NCBI GenBank assembly: GCA_017562135.1
Contig: QEYB01000713.1
Location: 124,001 to 188,000, forward strand
Source of the DNA: Dipylidium caninum
Taxonomy: Eukaryota > Platyhelminthes > Cestoda > Cyclophyllidea > Dipylidiidae
Reading direction: 5' to 3'
DNA length: 64,000 nucleotides
The position numbers and the translations under genes are program-made. The notes under the pieces were generated by a model. That model searched no databases. It was not told the DNA's origin and saw nothing but the letters and a program-made list of their open reading frames with translations. Positions 12,801-27,800 of this stretch are shown piece by piece (position 1 is the stretch's first letter; every line of letters starts with the position of its first letter).

Positions 12801-15800
12801 CCGGCTATAAAGAGATGGGCAACAAGAACAATGTTTCAAGCATTCATCGAATAAATGTTGAAAAATCGGCTTTTGTTAAGGCGGTAAGATCCAATCAAAG
12901 TGAGGTCACAACTTCTGGTAAGCTTCCACCAAAAAATTTCCCATGTTCCTGCGCCAATCTTTCCAAGACCGCTTTCGAAAATCCGCTGCATGGAAGTAGG
13001 TTGGGAAGGTGGACGACGGATACGCCTGGTATCTTTTCCCATAATCAGGGAGTCAGCGCATTGCATGCGAGTATATTATGCCGCAGGGGGGCCGCTTTAA
13101 GCTTAAACCCATTATTCGAGCCTGTTCACCCTCAGCCCGCCCACATTACAGGCTGAGGACATGAGGTTCTAATCTCCAAATTCCCAGGCTAACGACTCTT
13201 TAACCGTTGCATTCATTATTAATATCAGTCGTTGTGTATTCGCCCGATTATGGCGTAAATGACAACGAGAACGGAGAGAAAGTGAGGCAAAAAATATGTG
13301 ATTTTACCGCCAGCGCGCATACAGTATACCGGTCGGCAATTTTTACCACTCGTACATTTGGTCCAGAGTTTATTCCCTAATTCGCTCGGACAAAAAACTT
13401 ACTTAAGGGGTTGGAAGTGAGAGAGTATCGTCAAACCTTCTTAAGGCTGTCCAAACTACGCTCGACAATGAAACGTAACTTAATCTGAGGTTACTTGAAA
13501 TTCCTCTTGCAAAAGTGTGAATACAAATGTTGGCGTATGCCTCGAAAAGTGGATCACCTCGGACCATGCACCAAAAGGGGCGATTTCGAAGGGTACGGCA
13601 AATTGATGATGCTGTCTGAGAGGTGAGATTCCAGAAGACTCGGAGCGGTCGGTAAATATGTCCGACGACTTGAATTCGCACAGATATCCCCAAATACAGT
13701 TAATTCAATATTTGAAAAAATATAAATTTTTACAATGACGCTATATAAAAAGTGTTGAAGTCGGAGAATAAAAAGGCATCAACTGAAATAGGACCGATCA
13801 CAGCTATAGAATTTTCTAAAACGCACACGTCAAGAGTCTAATGAGGAAAAATACTTGCCTGTTTCGAAGGCATAACGATGGTTTGAAGATGAGGATCAAA
13901 TTGTTTTGAGCAATAAGGGTGTTGATATCCATTTCCAATCACTTGTTCCAACAGTTGACCAACCGACCGCAAGGATACACCCTACACTCCACGGTAAGAA
14001 AGTGCGATTAGTGAAAATCACATTTCGAGGATTCGCCTCAAACACCTTACCAGCGCGGGAGGGAGATAAATAACAAAACGGGGTAATAAAAGAGACATTA
14101 AGTAGTACTTTTTCAGTGTCAATGGGGAAGTAGCTGATGTGACTCAACAAAACGGAGTAGTTCAAAGGCCCGTCTAACTTTTCCACATTATTTGGGCAAA
14201 GTGAACATTCATGTAGACAAAGAAGCAATGAGAAAATTGGAGAGTTGGAAGTATACAAAATAAACCTTAGTAATTATGTCAAAAAGGAAATTGCCACTTG
14301 GAGTTGCATGAAAACCACATTTCCCTATTTTAAAGGGCTCCCAAAAGGCTAAGAGGCACTTGTTAGCATTTTATCTGAACACAATACTAGATACAAAAGA
14401 ACGCAAACGCAATTACACGAGGTGATTTGATTTGGGCAGCTAATTTCCACCCTCCTTCCTCCTTAAATGCTTTGTTGTTCAAATATCAAGAAGATTAGCC
14501 TTATTCACGTCGCAATGGTTACGGATTTCGTAAGAGAGTTGGAGGTGTTGCGCATAACCGTGTCAAGTAGACGTTCAAAATGCCCTTTTTCGGCATATTC
14601 GTTAGCTTTCCTTGATTAACAGGAATCATTAGTCGCCAGTCTCTGTATTTTTATCGCCCGTGTCACGCAAGGTTGGTACTCGATTAAATGGGGGAATGGA
14701 CCGGACAAAAAGAGCCAAATAAATTAACAGATTAACAGACAGTACGAAGATAATTCTTTTCTGCAGATATCCAACTACTCGTCTGAGCATGCAGGTTAGG
14801 CAGAGCCGCTAACCTCGGGATAAAAGGAAGCTGGAAAGTATTCCTAATCGTTGGAGTAAACTCAGGGCGGATCCGCGTTTTAAAAAAATGCACTCGAGGG
14901 ACAGCTTTCACAAGGTTATTACGCTATTTATGAACAAAGATAATTAAAACAGAGTAATTAAAACGACTAATCCGGTGTAACTTAATATTCAATGTAATTC
15001 ACCAGAGAATTGTCGTGTTCCCACCGTCATCATCCTACCGCCTCGCAGACGGTAAAAAAAGATGCTTACAGGATTAATGTGGCTTTACACTATGAACAGA
15101 GTAGACTGTAAAAGCCTTACCGATCGGGCATCGAGAAGTTTCTTGAACAGACGACTGAAGAAGTGATTCTTCCAAGCATACGAAACGGCGTAGAGCTCCT
15201 CTAATCGTCGATAAGTTAGAAATTTGTAGACATCTAGACCCTTCTCCAGCAACAGTTGAACGAACTCCAAGCGGTCGTTGATTAAAGCATCAGTCATCGC
15301 GTTTTCTAAGGTCGGTTTCTAGTCGGAGGTCGAACGAATTGAGTAATTTTGGTGTGAAAGTGTAAATCATGGAGAGAGATAAACGCAGTCTCATCAATCA
15401 AGAATTCCACATCTCTCGATGATTGTGCGACCTTGTGTTTGGAGAAGTGAGGTAGAAAAACGTAGTGTCTAACATAACTTGAGAGTAACACATTAATGGG
15501 TGATTCGAGGAGGCCAGAACCTTGCCAAATAAGGCCTCGTCAAGTCTAACAATTAACAAGGAAAAAAACTTCAACTAAGATGAGGGGGTAAGTTTGGAAA
15601 GAACGGATGTATTGAAACGTAATAAGATTCAAATGAGAGATGGAGAGTAATTCAAATGCCATTCACAAATTCCAACTTCACAGCAGATGGATGAAAATTA
15701 TCAGTTGCATTCCCAACTCTCCTAAGATCAACAAATAAGTAATCACTTCTGGCTGTATTGCTGCCTGGGACGATAAGTCCGTAATGGTATTAATTAGGCT

Positions 15801-18800
15801 CCTATGAAAGGTGGTCCTTATTTTCCTTCTAAAGCGTCAAAGATATGTTGAAGCCTAGCCGGAGGAAGGGGGATAATTCAGTGGAGTAGAGAACAGTGGA
15901 GGAGGAAAAACTACTCTCGACCAGGCTCTTTGTGTTATCAGTGATATGGGGGCCTGGAGTTATACCCTCGGTCTTAATGTTAAAGTCCATGACATTCTCG
16001 CCACAAGCCGTTTTAGCTTCAAGCCCTTTTTCAGTGCCGAGCCCCCCCCCCCTCCCCCCCCCCCCAGATATTTACAATAACCTCTGATGGGGCAGAGTCC
16101 ATCCACAAGTGAAGTTCAGATTAAACAGGTGCTTTTGGTTTTTGAGGTAGTTGGAAGAGGCTACGTCCGTGAGCGACAAGGCAACCTCATTTTTATTAGA
16201 CCGGTCGAGCAAAGAGGGTAAGAGTCATGTGGCGGTCATTGCCTAATTACCACGACACCCAATAACGCCCGTAGACCTGCATTTCCCTTGGAACCGGCCT
16301 CTAGCAACTGCTTCTTAACCCTAGAACACACGGCCGATGGCGTAGTCTGGTCAACGTGCTCCATTGTTGGAAGACCGTGCAAGAGACGAATCTTCTGGTA
16401 GAAAGATTAGCAAGTATGAAACACTAAATATGCTAATTTTCACTTTCTATCAATGCCACTGACAATTTAAAAGTGTTAACGGAAAGAGAAAGTTGCAAAT
16501 TGACTCGAACACGCCCTACATAGGTCAAAAATGCTACTAAGACGTTACAAATTCAATGAAAGGAACGATTATGTCCACTGTAGGACTCTGCTGACGGTCG
16601 AAATTATTAGTCGGTACAACACAGGTTTAAAAACATTAGGTTAGACGAGAAAAACTGCCGGATGGATTTCAAACTTTCTACCGAAGACATTCCCTAAATT
16701 GGTGGCTAAAAATGTGTCAACCGCAGCCTCTTTCTGTTTTAAAGGATTAATATCTATGCAAATGTGACAGGAGCACATCTGTCAAAGGTGAGGCGACGTT
16801 GACAAGTGGCGCAACTTATTAGAAGAAACTTGTGGGTCTATGGACCAGTGGTAAAATCGGTGCATAAAAAGAGGTTTATTAGTTCATTGCAGGGAGCTAA
16901 TGCCGGTATTATGTCAGCATATCAAATTTCACGACCTTAGAGGTAGGCAACTCACCGACCAGTCGTTGACATCGACAAGGATACGTGATCTCGCAATGTC
17001 CGGGCGTTGCCACGCCATAGTGAGTGAAAGTTGATCTGCTGGTGTCAAATTCTGTCCGGGGGCTGAAGCAGAATAGAACGATAGTTGTCCTGATCCGAGT
17101 TACCATTTACAGAGTCAAACGATCGACAATCCTTTACGAAATTCTCCTTAAAATCATCTCAACTACTTGTCGGTTTTGTTGTCAACAGTCAAGAAGTTTT
17201 GCTTGTTGATATCGAAGAGGTGTCGGACTCAACGACCACCCCCAATTGACTGTATCCTGGATCCTCTACTCGTGGATCCTGGGCTGCTCTCAAAAAGTCT
17301 GGCCGATGATAGTCCACGCACAGGTGCAATTATTAAAGCTCGAATCTTAAAATATCGTGGAGAAAAAGTGTCTCGAATTTGAAGAAGTGACTTCGAATTT
17401 TGCAGTCGCTCCTTATGTTACAGGAAGTCATAAGCACCGCTGATGAAACCAAAGTAAGGGTGAAAAATACTTTTTACTTTCAGGAAAGAGGAGCCTGCTT
17501 AACTAACGTTTACCCTTGATGCGGCTCTCTTTGCAACTAAGTGTTATGAATAAACCTCAAAGTGGGGACGTCCAAACAAAGCTAGTACAAATGCGAATTT
17601 TTAAAGTAAGAAAACCATTTCTCTCCTTGAAAGAGATTCTAGCACAATCAACTTGGACAATCAAGAATCTCCATAAAAAAGGGGAACGGAACTAGTTGGA
17701 CTCAGCGACGTCTTCAACACTGACTGTGGAGGTTGCAAGATACAGGAAAAGCAACTTACCTTGAAGTAATGCAGTTAAAATGGTGAGGTCGATTTCATCT
17801 GAGGTGCCATCGCCCATTTGAAAGACGCTCAACTAAAATTTTGGGAGTAAACAACAAATGAGCAAGTTGAGACTGAGTACACCTGAAAGAGATCTGTACA
17901 TGGCATCCAATATGCCCTCCAGCATGTCTACAGTTCCGCTTCAATAAGAGTCGAGTTGTTTACTTCAAAAGTTGTTGGATTAATCAGTGCCTTGATAGGA
18001 GTTTGACCATTAGCAGTACTATTCAATCCCGCTGGCACTTTGCCTTTACGGTCAATCGTTTCTCCCTTTCAACCTCTTCAGTGTAGGCAAATCTTATCTT
18101 TACTATCACTGAGTGAAAGTGGACTATTGCCGAGAAGACATATTCATTCATGCCCTCGGTTTAGCTGAAACAAGACCCCGGTGACTTATAACGCCAATCG
18201 CAAAGTAGGGTGGACACCAAAATGCTCAAAAATGTTTGATGCTTTAGAGGAGGGCGTGAGTTTGTTTGTAGACAGGAAAGAACAAAACAAAAACTCACAA
18301 GATCACGGCGTTTCATACAAAGCTTCATATCCAAATAGAGGCTTCCCGCTTCTGAATGTTTGATTTGGAAAGTTCGCTCGATATTGGCTATCACCTGTCT
18401 TCGGAGATTTGGCACCAAGTCTCTGTTGCACACGAGAAAAACCGGTATCTGAGATCTCAATGCTTTTGCATTGCCTATTTTGGTGGCCGGAGGAAACAAC
18501 ACCCGCGAAAAGTCTCCCCCAGGTGTACGAAAATGTTTAACATCAAACTAAATATGCTTCAAACTGGACAAATAGAGTTCAACCGCTTTAGACAATCGCT
18601 CGGACAAGTTGGAATGTTAGTTGGAAGGAGCGCATTTTAGTAATATAGATGGGTGAGGAGTGGAAGAGAAGAGCGCCAGCTCAAAGTACGCGGCCTTTAG
18701 GAATGATGAAAAATGAACCGTAGCACCTCGCAACAAGTTGATATTTCAATTCACTGTGCTGTTGAACGTGTGTGGCTGTGATAATGGCATTCCCGAGGTT

Positions 18801-21800
18801 GGGTGAGCTTTAGCAAACAGGTTTTTCGTAAATGGAACTTAGGCAATTACTCGGCTCCATTAAACGAATTGGAACAGTTTTTAGCCCGACTGTCTTCCAT
18901 GACAATAGTAAAAAAGACGACAGTGATCAAAGAGACCATAAGTCTCTTCAACTAACCACATTCACCATGGTAAAGCGACTAACCTCACTGATGTTTATTT
19001 TAACAGTAATCAACGGTTCAGGAAAGAACGCAAAAAAGGAGGGAGTGGATGATGAGCTAAAGATAGTCTATCACCAGAAATTAACCTAATAATTATATTT
19101 TATGGGCTTAAAAAAGCAGAAATTGGAGAGACGATGACGAAAGTTAACAATTAGGCAAAGTAGACATAAGTTCAAAGAGGATAATGTGAGGATAGACTGA
19201 AGGAAAGGAAAAAGCATTTCCTCTAAGATGTTGCCTCTCAGACAGAGTTACACACCAAACGGATTCACCAAAGGCGAAGGTAAAACCACTTAAGGCATTA
19301 ATTACGTGTGAACGAGCTAATTTGCCCAAGTGATGGAGTTAGGTGAAAAATTCAAGTGTCTGAATAGTAGAACAAAGGAAAGTGAAATAGATCATTTAGG
19401 AGAGGATTGATAGAGTGGCCGATCTAACTGTTAAAAAGAAGAGAGACTAATTATCGGAAAGCTTAATGACAAAAAAAGAGAAAGAAAGGCGAACCTATGC
19501 TTAGATGAGTATTTTTCGCCCGTGAGATTCTAAAAATGTGGGCGAAGGAGTCGGAGGTAGAGGACGACTAGTGAGCCACAACATCCGAGTGGACGGGAAA
19601 TAATGGTGCCGTTTATTTTCCTCGACTAGAGTCTCACTTTGCAGTATCTGGTGTTAATACGGTGGGCGGCTTGTCGCGACGACCGAGAACAGAACTTTTT
19701 CGTGAGAATCAAAGCACAAAATTAGTATCTTGAGAGGAGTGAGTGTTGTTATAAGAAGAAAAACGAAAAATAAGCCGACAATTAGTGGCCTGCAAAATGA
19801 AAGGTGAGAAGGAAAGAGTGGAAAACAAATAGTCAGAAGGAGTAAAATGAAGAGGATTGGATAAAAGCACGGGAAATGTGTTTGAGATGAAGGTTTTGTG
19901 AAAAAAAAGGGAATAACTCACCCATCGGGTCCAGCGTAGTGATACATAAAGGCAAGGAGATCTGCAGCACGTCCAGAGCCATCGCAGATGACCACGGGGA
20001 CGGGGTTACGGCCGGTGAGGAGTTCAAATACAGTACGGAAAGTCTGGTGTCCACCCTCTATCAACACGCCCACAACCGGCACTCGTGACTTGTGACTGCC
20101 TGTAAAGAACAAGGAGGAAAAGGTTGGCAAGGGCTTGGTAAATGTGTGCAGTCACTGAATAATTACCAGTTAGGGGAATTGTGTCAATGTCCCAGCCCCA
20201 GACCCGTTTTACGATTAACCAAAAGCGAATTCTTCATCTACTTACAATCAATGGAGATGTATGAAACCGCGTTGTGGATGAGTTAGTTGAACGTTAAACA
20301 ACAAAATAGAGTTCGGGTTGTGTTAATGCTCGGGACTTTCTATTTGTTGTCTGCTATTTGCATAGCAGAGTATCAACTTTTTGATTCATGCTTAAAATAC
20401 CGCCAAATTCCGTCACAGTTGGTGGAGAGAGTATTTAGACGGCGAAATCAGCCCAAGTAAAGGAATACCTCCCCTGTTCGCTGATAAGGGATGTGTTCAA
20501 CTGTGACGATGTCCCATAAAGATCTCAGCAGATGGTAACTACAAAGGGGTATTCATTTAGATGTTATATGAATTGTCCAACTTTCTTTGTGAGGTAGTCG
20601 ACACCTCCCTCACAGAGAACGGATCATTACTTTTGCCTTTTTGATAAGCCCTGAATTCTCCTCACCTCAAGAAGGTCTTAGACGAGACCCGAAAAGAAAG
20701 TCACGGGGAAAATTATAAAAAAACTCAGATGATTTAGGTCTTCGAGGAATAAGGTCGTCGCCGATTGAAGGCGGACGAATAAGCGCATATGGAAGACGAA
20801 AGGTGTAGACCACGGAGTGTCATCCTCCATCAGCAATCAAATTGAGATATTTTAAGTGAAACATTGCTGAGAGAAATGACAGTACTTCTCCAGACCCCAG
20901 TCCGTGATTACCCAGCTTCCACAAAAAAATTTGAATTTCACAGAGATTTAAACTCTTCCTCAATGTGCACCATCTACTTCCAACTGCAAGACGATGCAAG
21001 TGTCAGTGGAAGAAACGTAAGACCTCCAGTGCACTAGCTTTTATTTAAGAGGTAACTGAAGAAGTTCTTTATTTCCGTCCAAATCATGGACCTCAGAGAG
21101 CTATTTCCTTAAGCCCTCAATTCAAAAAAAAACAAAAGGGTGTTCGAAATGCCACTTAGAACAAGACATTTGAGAAGCAACAATGGGTTTCATTTCCTAA
21201 ATCTTGTACCTTTTAAAACCATTCAGTTACCAAGTAACGAGAAAATTTTGGACATTTCTGTCTCTCGTGGGAGTGTGTAAAATACGAGGGAATAAAATCA
21301 CGATAGGAGAGATACGAGCTGCCCAATGGCAGCCCTTCTCCACAAGCTTCCTTCAGGTTTCACCAATCACCTCCTCAACCTGGTAAGATTTCTGCTTGTC
21401 TTCTCCCTTCATCAAATCCCACTTAGTTCGGTGTTGTCGAGAATTTTCGTATATTCTGCCGTATTTTGAGTGGATAAATAAGGCTAGAGAAGTGCGTAGT
21501 TAGTAATGACAGCCCTGATGACTTTGGGCTGTGGAAGGACGGCAAATACCGCGATCGCTCAAAGTTACAATCGAAAAGTGACCAATCAACCTACAAAAGT
21601 TGTTCTGACAATAGGCTGTTTTCAGCAGGAGAAAATGGGGAACCGACGAACGAACTGGTAGTCTGCTTTCTAAACTGATGGAGATGTCTGAACCTCGTAG
21701 ACATATGTTGAGCTACTACTTTGACAGGTGATGTAAGATAAAACACGACACATTAATGTCGAAGTGGGAGATTGGTGAAGGTTCTCCCCCGAAGATGACT

Positions 21801-24800
21801 GTTGAGAATAGAGGTCCCTCTTGAACATGTTTGTCTTTCGTCGCCAGAAACAAGGGAAATAACGATGTTACTAAAACTTCGTTTGAGTAGTGCTTTTCAG
21901 ACTGCCAAAACACTCACCACGCTAGACTAGCAGGCAACTCGTCGACGGAAGAGCATTCAAACTCACTTTTGGCTGTGGAGGATGTGCCTTTTAAAGAAGT
22001 CAGAAACCGTTCTATCTTCCCGTCCTTCCTCCTCCCTCCCGTTATGCTCGGATAGTGTTTTTTGTCAAATGATTACGCTAGGTTGTACCGTCCTGATTTC
22101 CACACCATGGATCGTCGCCACAGGCCTTACAAGTTTCACTTCAGTGGTGTTAATTCCGGACCAGGAGTCACGATTGAGCTCACGTCTAATAGTAACATAT
22201 TTTTGACATTTTACTACATGTAGGGCAGGTTATCGGGATGAAACATCTTGTAAGAGTGAGGTGAAGAAGGGGAGCTGCGCTCCACAAGGCTACAGATAAT
22301 GATGAAGAAAAAAAATTAAAAATAACTGACCCATATCTATGTCTTGAGGTGAAAGTCCACCGTTCACCAAAACAGCTCGCAGCAGCTGCCCCTCCCACAT
22401 CTCAAAAAGTTGTTCCGTGTGCCGCTCAATCTGTACATGATCAACTGTCTATGACGTGAGCATCTCCACACTAAGGTGGGAAAACAATGCGGATGGCACT
22501 TGTCACTCATTTCCCAGACCTCTTAATGCGTGATTAAGACAGACTAGACCTTGTGCACTTCTGACCTATCATGTTAAAGTGACGAACAGTGTTAACTTCG
22601 ATGAAATAGTGTAACGCATTTAGAACCATCAGGTGATTTCGATGCTCATTAGGTGATAGAACACGGATTTTACCGCTATTCCAATCAACTTCAGCCATAC
22701 CTACTGAAAGTCATTTCGTTGCTTTGAATAATAAATTAACTTGCAAAGAGATGCAGAAGCCCTCTGCTGGCGAAAATGTCTATAGGCGTGATTACAGTGT
22801 TTTTTTCTACGAGTTGACGCGCCGGGCAAGAGCAATTTAAGGAATTAAAGGAGCCATTTGCCTCCGAGTTGCAATCGTGCAATATAATTAAGGCTCTTTC
22901 AATAGACTAAGTACTTTGGTAGGTACTAAAATACGCATTAAGCTATTCGTCCTCTGTAAAACTCTAAAAAAACGGAAAGGAAACAGGGGAAGTGTGGATT
23001 ATCTGCCGCACAAAGAGTTTAAAATTAATAAGATCAGTAACAGCCCACTTTCAGCTTCTGTTAGTCTCACAAGTTGTAGGTTCAAGTGCCAAAAATAGGA
23101 ATTTCATAGATGAGTAAAAGAATACTAAGGTTGAATTTGAAAATTATGAGAATGTACTTATAATGCAGACAAAATAAAGACTGGAATGTTGACAACATCG
23201 ACCACAGTATGAGGGCAAATAGGCTGACAAGTAGTACTTTTTCTGGTTTACCTTGTAAACATGAGCCACACAGAAAAAGCAATGGACTGGCTTTATAGCT
23301 GAGGAGGTCCTAACAACAGTTCGGCCTCATACTTAGGTGAACACCACGTTTCACCCGAATCCGTGAGCCGCCGACAAGTTGCAATCGCATTAAACGAGAT
23401 TAAAGTCAATTATAATAAAAAAAAAGGAGATTTGAGGGAAGCCATTGAGCCACATTTGAGAAAAGGAATGTCTATGGAATACTGCCGAGCTACTCTTTTC
23501 TTTCTGAAAGCTCATTACGTAATGCGTTAGTGAATCCTCCTGTTCACTAGTTAGAACCTCCAGATTAACATCTGAATTGTTCCCACTGACGTCGTAATAA
23601 AGAGGTACAGTTATAAGTACTCTATCTCCCTTATCCTATGCTCTGACCTTGAGAAACAGCTAATAACATTGCTGACCCTTTTCAAGGTTTCACAATGTCG
23701 CATTGTGTTATAAGTGGTAAAGTAAATGAGCAAAGTAATAGAGATGACATTACCTCGGATGCTCTTTGGTGAGGAATTTAGTAAGGACCACTTTCGGTAC
23801 AATATGGACACCCCTGTGCATGGAGCTCATACAGACCAACTGGTTACCATTCAAACTTGTCTCATGACTAACGACTGGGAACAGACGTCATCGGCTAAGT
23901 CGTGCACCGTAAAAATACCAAACGCCTTTTCCCACTACATTCTACCATTAAGCGTTTTAATTAATCAAATGAACCGAATTTGTAAAGGGCCTAGAAAGTA
24001 GTTGTCATAGGCGGTCTATGCTGATACTTGGCTGTTATTTCGATGGATAATGCCTTTGCAACTCGTAAAAAGAAGCGGCACTAGAGGGCAGATCCCCTGC
24101 TAAAAAATCCACTGAGTAACAAAGACAACCGAACTTCTCTTTATCTAAGAAAAGAAAGTGGTGCCCGTAAGGCCGTGGAACTCCTCCATCCCGCCGTCTA
24201 CATTTACGTACCAGCATGAAAATGTTAGCTTAACTCAAAGGCCCTCAGACTGTCGCAATTCAAATTTGAGCCCTTTCAAGTTGCGGTTCTGCCAAATTAT
24301 TTATCGCCTTTGTCTCAGCTCAAGTGGGTGCCCTCAATGCCTAATGACGCATATGCAGGAGTGAACTGCATTTCGAGAAACACACTTCCTTCAATCCTCA
24401 AGTGTCGCACTCTTCTCCTTGCCTCCATAGTTAAGTTTGATCTCTACGGGGGGCCAAATGAAGCCGAGATGATGCATTTTTCTTTGAAAAGAATGCAAGT
24501 CTAAGAGGAGTAGTGCATTGCGGAAATTGAAATGAAGCCCGACATTTTACACTTGAAGGACCCATGACTAAGTGGATACCTTGAGATGTTAATGACAAAT
24601 GGGAGTAACACCGCGTGCATACGCAAGACAACAACGATGATCACTTAGGATGGAATTGTCTCATGTGATCAGTGTCTTATGATGGTGCAAGAGGTATTAA
24701 TGCACGATAAAGTTAAGCAAAGAATACATTGTCTGCATCCTCTACTCAGTGGAAGATTCAATTTGCAAGCGAATTGCGTTTTCCATATATTTCACTTAGA

Positions 24801-27800
24801 CATCTTATCATTTTCCACTATTTAAATAAACTTGACTTTATACAGCGGAGAAGAAGTGTGCACCCGCCCAAAAAACTGTGAAATAAGGTGGAGGGGAGGA
24901 GAGAAAGGGCAATTTTAGCACCACGTGCCAACTACTAGCTGATCCAAGGAGGCTGTCATCCACGTTTTGTCACGACACGAGAGATTTTTGGAATGTGTTT
25001 TATGGGGCATTAAAGCAATGCATGAAGGGAACTCCCTTCTAGAAGCACTAATGAAGACGTACTTATAACACCAGTACGCAAAAAACCATTCTTTCTGATA
25101 TTTTAGAACCAGAAGTTTTGTGACAAAAACCTCTTGTTCCTGTTTTCGGTTGCACAATAAAACCCTATGTGTGACCACACTTAGAATAGGAATATCATAC
25201 GTCTATTGCGTTGTTTCACCCGGTTTGTGACGCAATTTCGGACAAACATTTGCCATAGACATTTAAAGAACACACTCCCCTTGACTCCGGCAGAAACAAT
25301 AAAGGCCTCGGAAATCTCTCAACCCGATGAGGAACATGCGAAAGCAGAAGGCCACAACCTACCAAGTCTACGCAAACCAATGGGTTGTTGGGCGAGGTAC
25401 TGTTCAAGTCGACGTCGGAGACAAATTTCGGCGGTGGAGAACTTGCCAGAAGTCCCATTGTCCGCAAGTAGGAAGTAGTTGTGATGAGGATTCAGGGCCG
25501 TCTCCTGCCTCCCGGCCAGTGTACCTTGTGCGTGGTACTGGCAAGTGTGCTGTGACAGGTGCAAAGGCAAGAAGATGAGTGAAAGTTAAAGAACACCACT
25601 GTTCATCAAATTGGGATCGGTATTGTGAGAAAGACGCAACTGTTAACTATTTGAAATAAGTAGGAGGACTCACATCGACACCGATGAGCATGTTGCGCTG
25701 CTGTACCACGCCCCAGGGCGCGATTCCAAGGGCGACGATTTTCGAGCCGCGCACATGCACCTCCTCGCCCAGAGCCTCGCCCACGTGCCGGGTGACGCCT
25801 TTAAGTGGCAACGAAAGATGCCAAAAGAAGAGAACAAGTAAATGACGTAAGGTAGCAATTAAATAACAATGAGATTTGGTGATAGTCAAGACGTCCGGAG
25901 ACGGTAGTTCTTGACATGAAATAAATGATCGCTTTTCCCACCTTCACGAAATCATTCTCCAAATCCACTGAGATAAAGGTATTGATAGCAAAAATCCAGT
26001 CTCTGTCGCGGGTAAATTCAGCCAAAATCGGATGTCCCTCAATTCGCCCGCTCTGGACGAAAAAATCGGAATTAAGAGCAACAGAACCACATTCTTTCCA
26101 GAACGCTTTATAACATGTTTTAGAGAAAAAAAAGGGATCTCCAATCGAGACCAAGCAAAATATTAGACAAACTTCTCTACACATTTCTTACTAAACCCGT
26201 TTTAAGACTCCGTTCTGGAGGCCATGTTTTGTTACTTCCAGATGAAAAGAAAAAGATTTATCAGTGTTGAAAGTCTACAATATCCCTGAAGTGACGAAGG
26301 CACCCAAGATGAACGGCTTAACAACTTAGTAGTGAAAATGACGACATTACACAATATGCATTCTGGCTGTCCCCATTGCAACACGGACAGGAGGCGCAAC
26401 GACGGATACACTACGGCTAATGCCGAGCATTTAATTAATGCTAAAAGCTTCACATACTAAATCACGTGGAGTTATTAGCCAGCACTTTGGCGTGATAGAG
26501 TCGAGAGTGAGTTGCCGAAGAGCATAAACTTCAGTGGAAGTTCATCAAACTGAAATGAGTAAATCTCAAACAATAGAAAAAGCCGCCCAACGTGTTTGCA
26601 TGGATGTGCCTATTGAAAATCCGTCCCTATTTTGTATGTAACACCTAATCCCCGTCTGACCCTTCTTCTGACGCTTTAACACTAGACCGAACGGCATTCG
26701 AGACCACTGAACTATTCCTCATGTTTAATACGGCAGTTAAAGCTGTTCGAATATTTCCTTATCAAGTAAAGCACAGTCACACTGTCAACAATTGGAAAGA
26801 CTACGGAACTCATAAGATTATATGTTCGAGTACGGAAACAAGGCTGAGTATATCAAGTCAAATGTTGTATTCCAACGAAGAGTACTGAGTGAATTGCCAT
26901 AAACACGGCTATTTTGGCTACCTTTAAAGATTATTTAAGGCCACAGCAATAATACTCAGGTTGATACAACTTCTACGTATCGTAAACCCAGAACATCTCT
27001 ACACGCTCCAAGGTTAACCAAATTTGAGTATGCTAGTTCATCCATAAATTAAAAAAATTGATCTCCACTTCCAGAGACCGGTTGACAGAAAGTACAAAGT
27101 GATCAACACGTATAAACACTTAAAGTTGAGCAATGATAAATGTTTTCTTGCTCATTTCGGGAGTGAAGTTAGCCACTTGGTACGCCTTAAACACTTCGCT
27201 TTGTGGCCAATGGGAAGAGGGTGAGTCATAGCCGCAGGTCGGACATGAACACCCATGAATTTGCAATTCACTCCAGTACACGTTCCACATAGAGTCAATT
27301 GTCTACAGCTCCCATTTTGACCACAAACTTTAGTATTTATTCATTTCGAGCTAATATAGTCCGATTTTGCTCCATCTTGTATCCCGTGGATCTTCCGACT
27401 TCACACCGATCCAACTTCTAACACATTCCGAGCTTCTGAGGGGGGGAATAACGGTCCCCACAACATATGAATCTCATTATCAATGTTATGAAGCATCTTG
27501 AACGTTATCACGACTCATGACCTCCTAGCCCCCTTTCTACCGCAAACACTCGACGACATCCAAACCGAAGTCTTTGTGCTCAGTCGTTAAAAAAGGGGAG
27601 TTTTAGGCTCCAGTGTCTCCACGCTTCCAATTAATAGTCAAGGCATCACAGCAAGCATAATTTTAGGTGCCTGTAGCGGTCACGAAATCCCGAAGCTCCA
27701 GCCTTTAATCACGACTTTACTACACATTACGACTCGGTTGGGTGTCAAGTGACCACACAATACTATCAGCCTCCCTACTCAAGCCATTGGAAAGCTTTTA

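Noticed and set aside
16143..16164. TGAGGTAGTT, a let-7-like seed on the plus strand in a TRPM intron
   Set aside because: The downstream CAACCTCA pairs with only about six seed bases and the rest of the arm does not pair. No miRNA hairpin.
22140..22196. Minus-strand exon-like stretch with strong donor (AAACTT|GTAAGG)
   Set aside because: Its entry phase (2) and exit phase (0) do not fit the flanking TRPM exons or the 22331-22444 candidate, and it has no homology.
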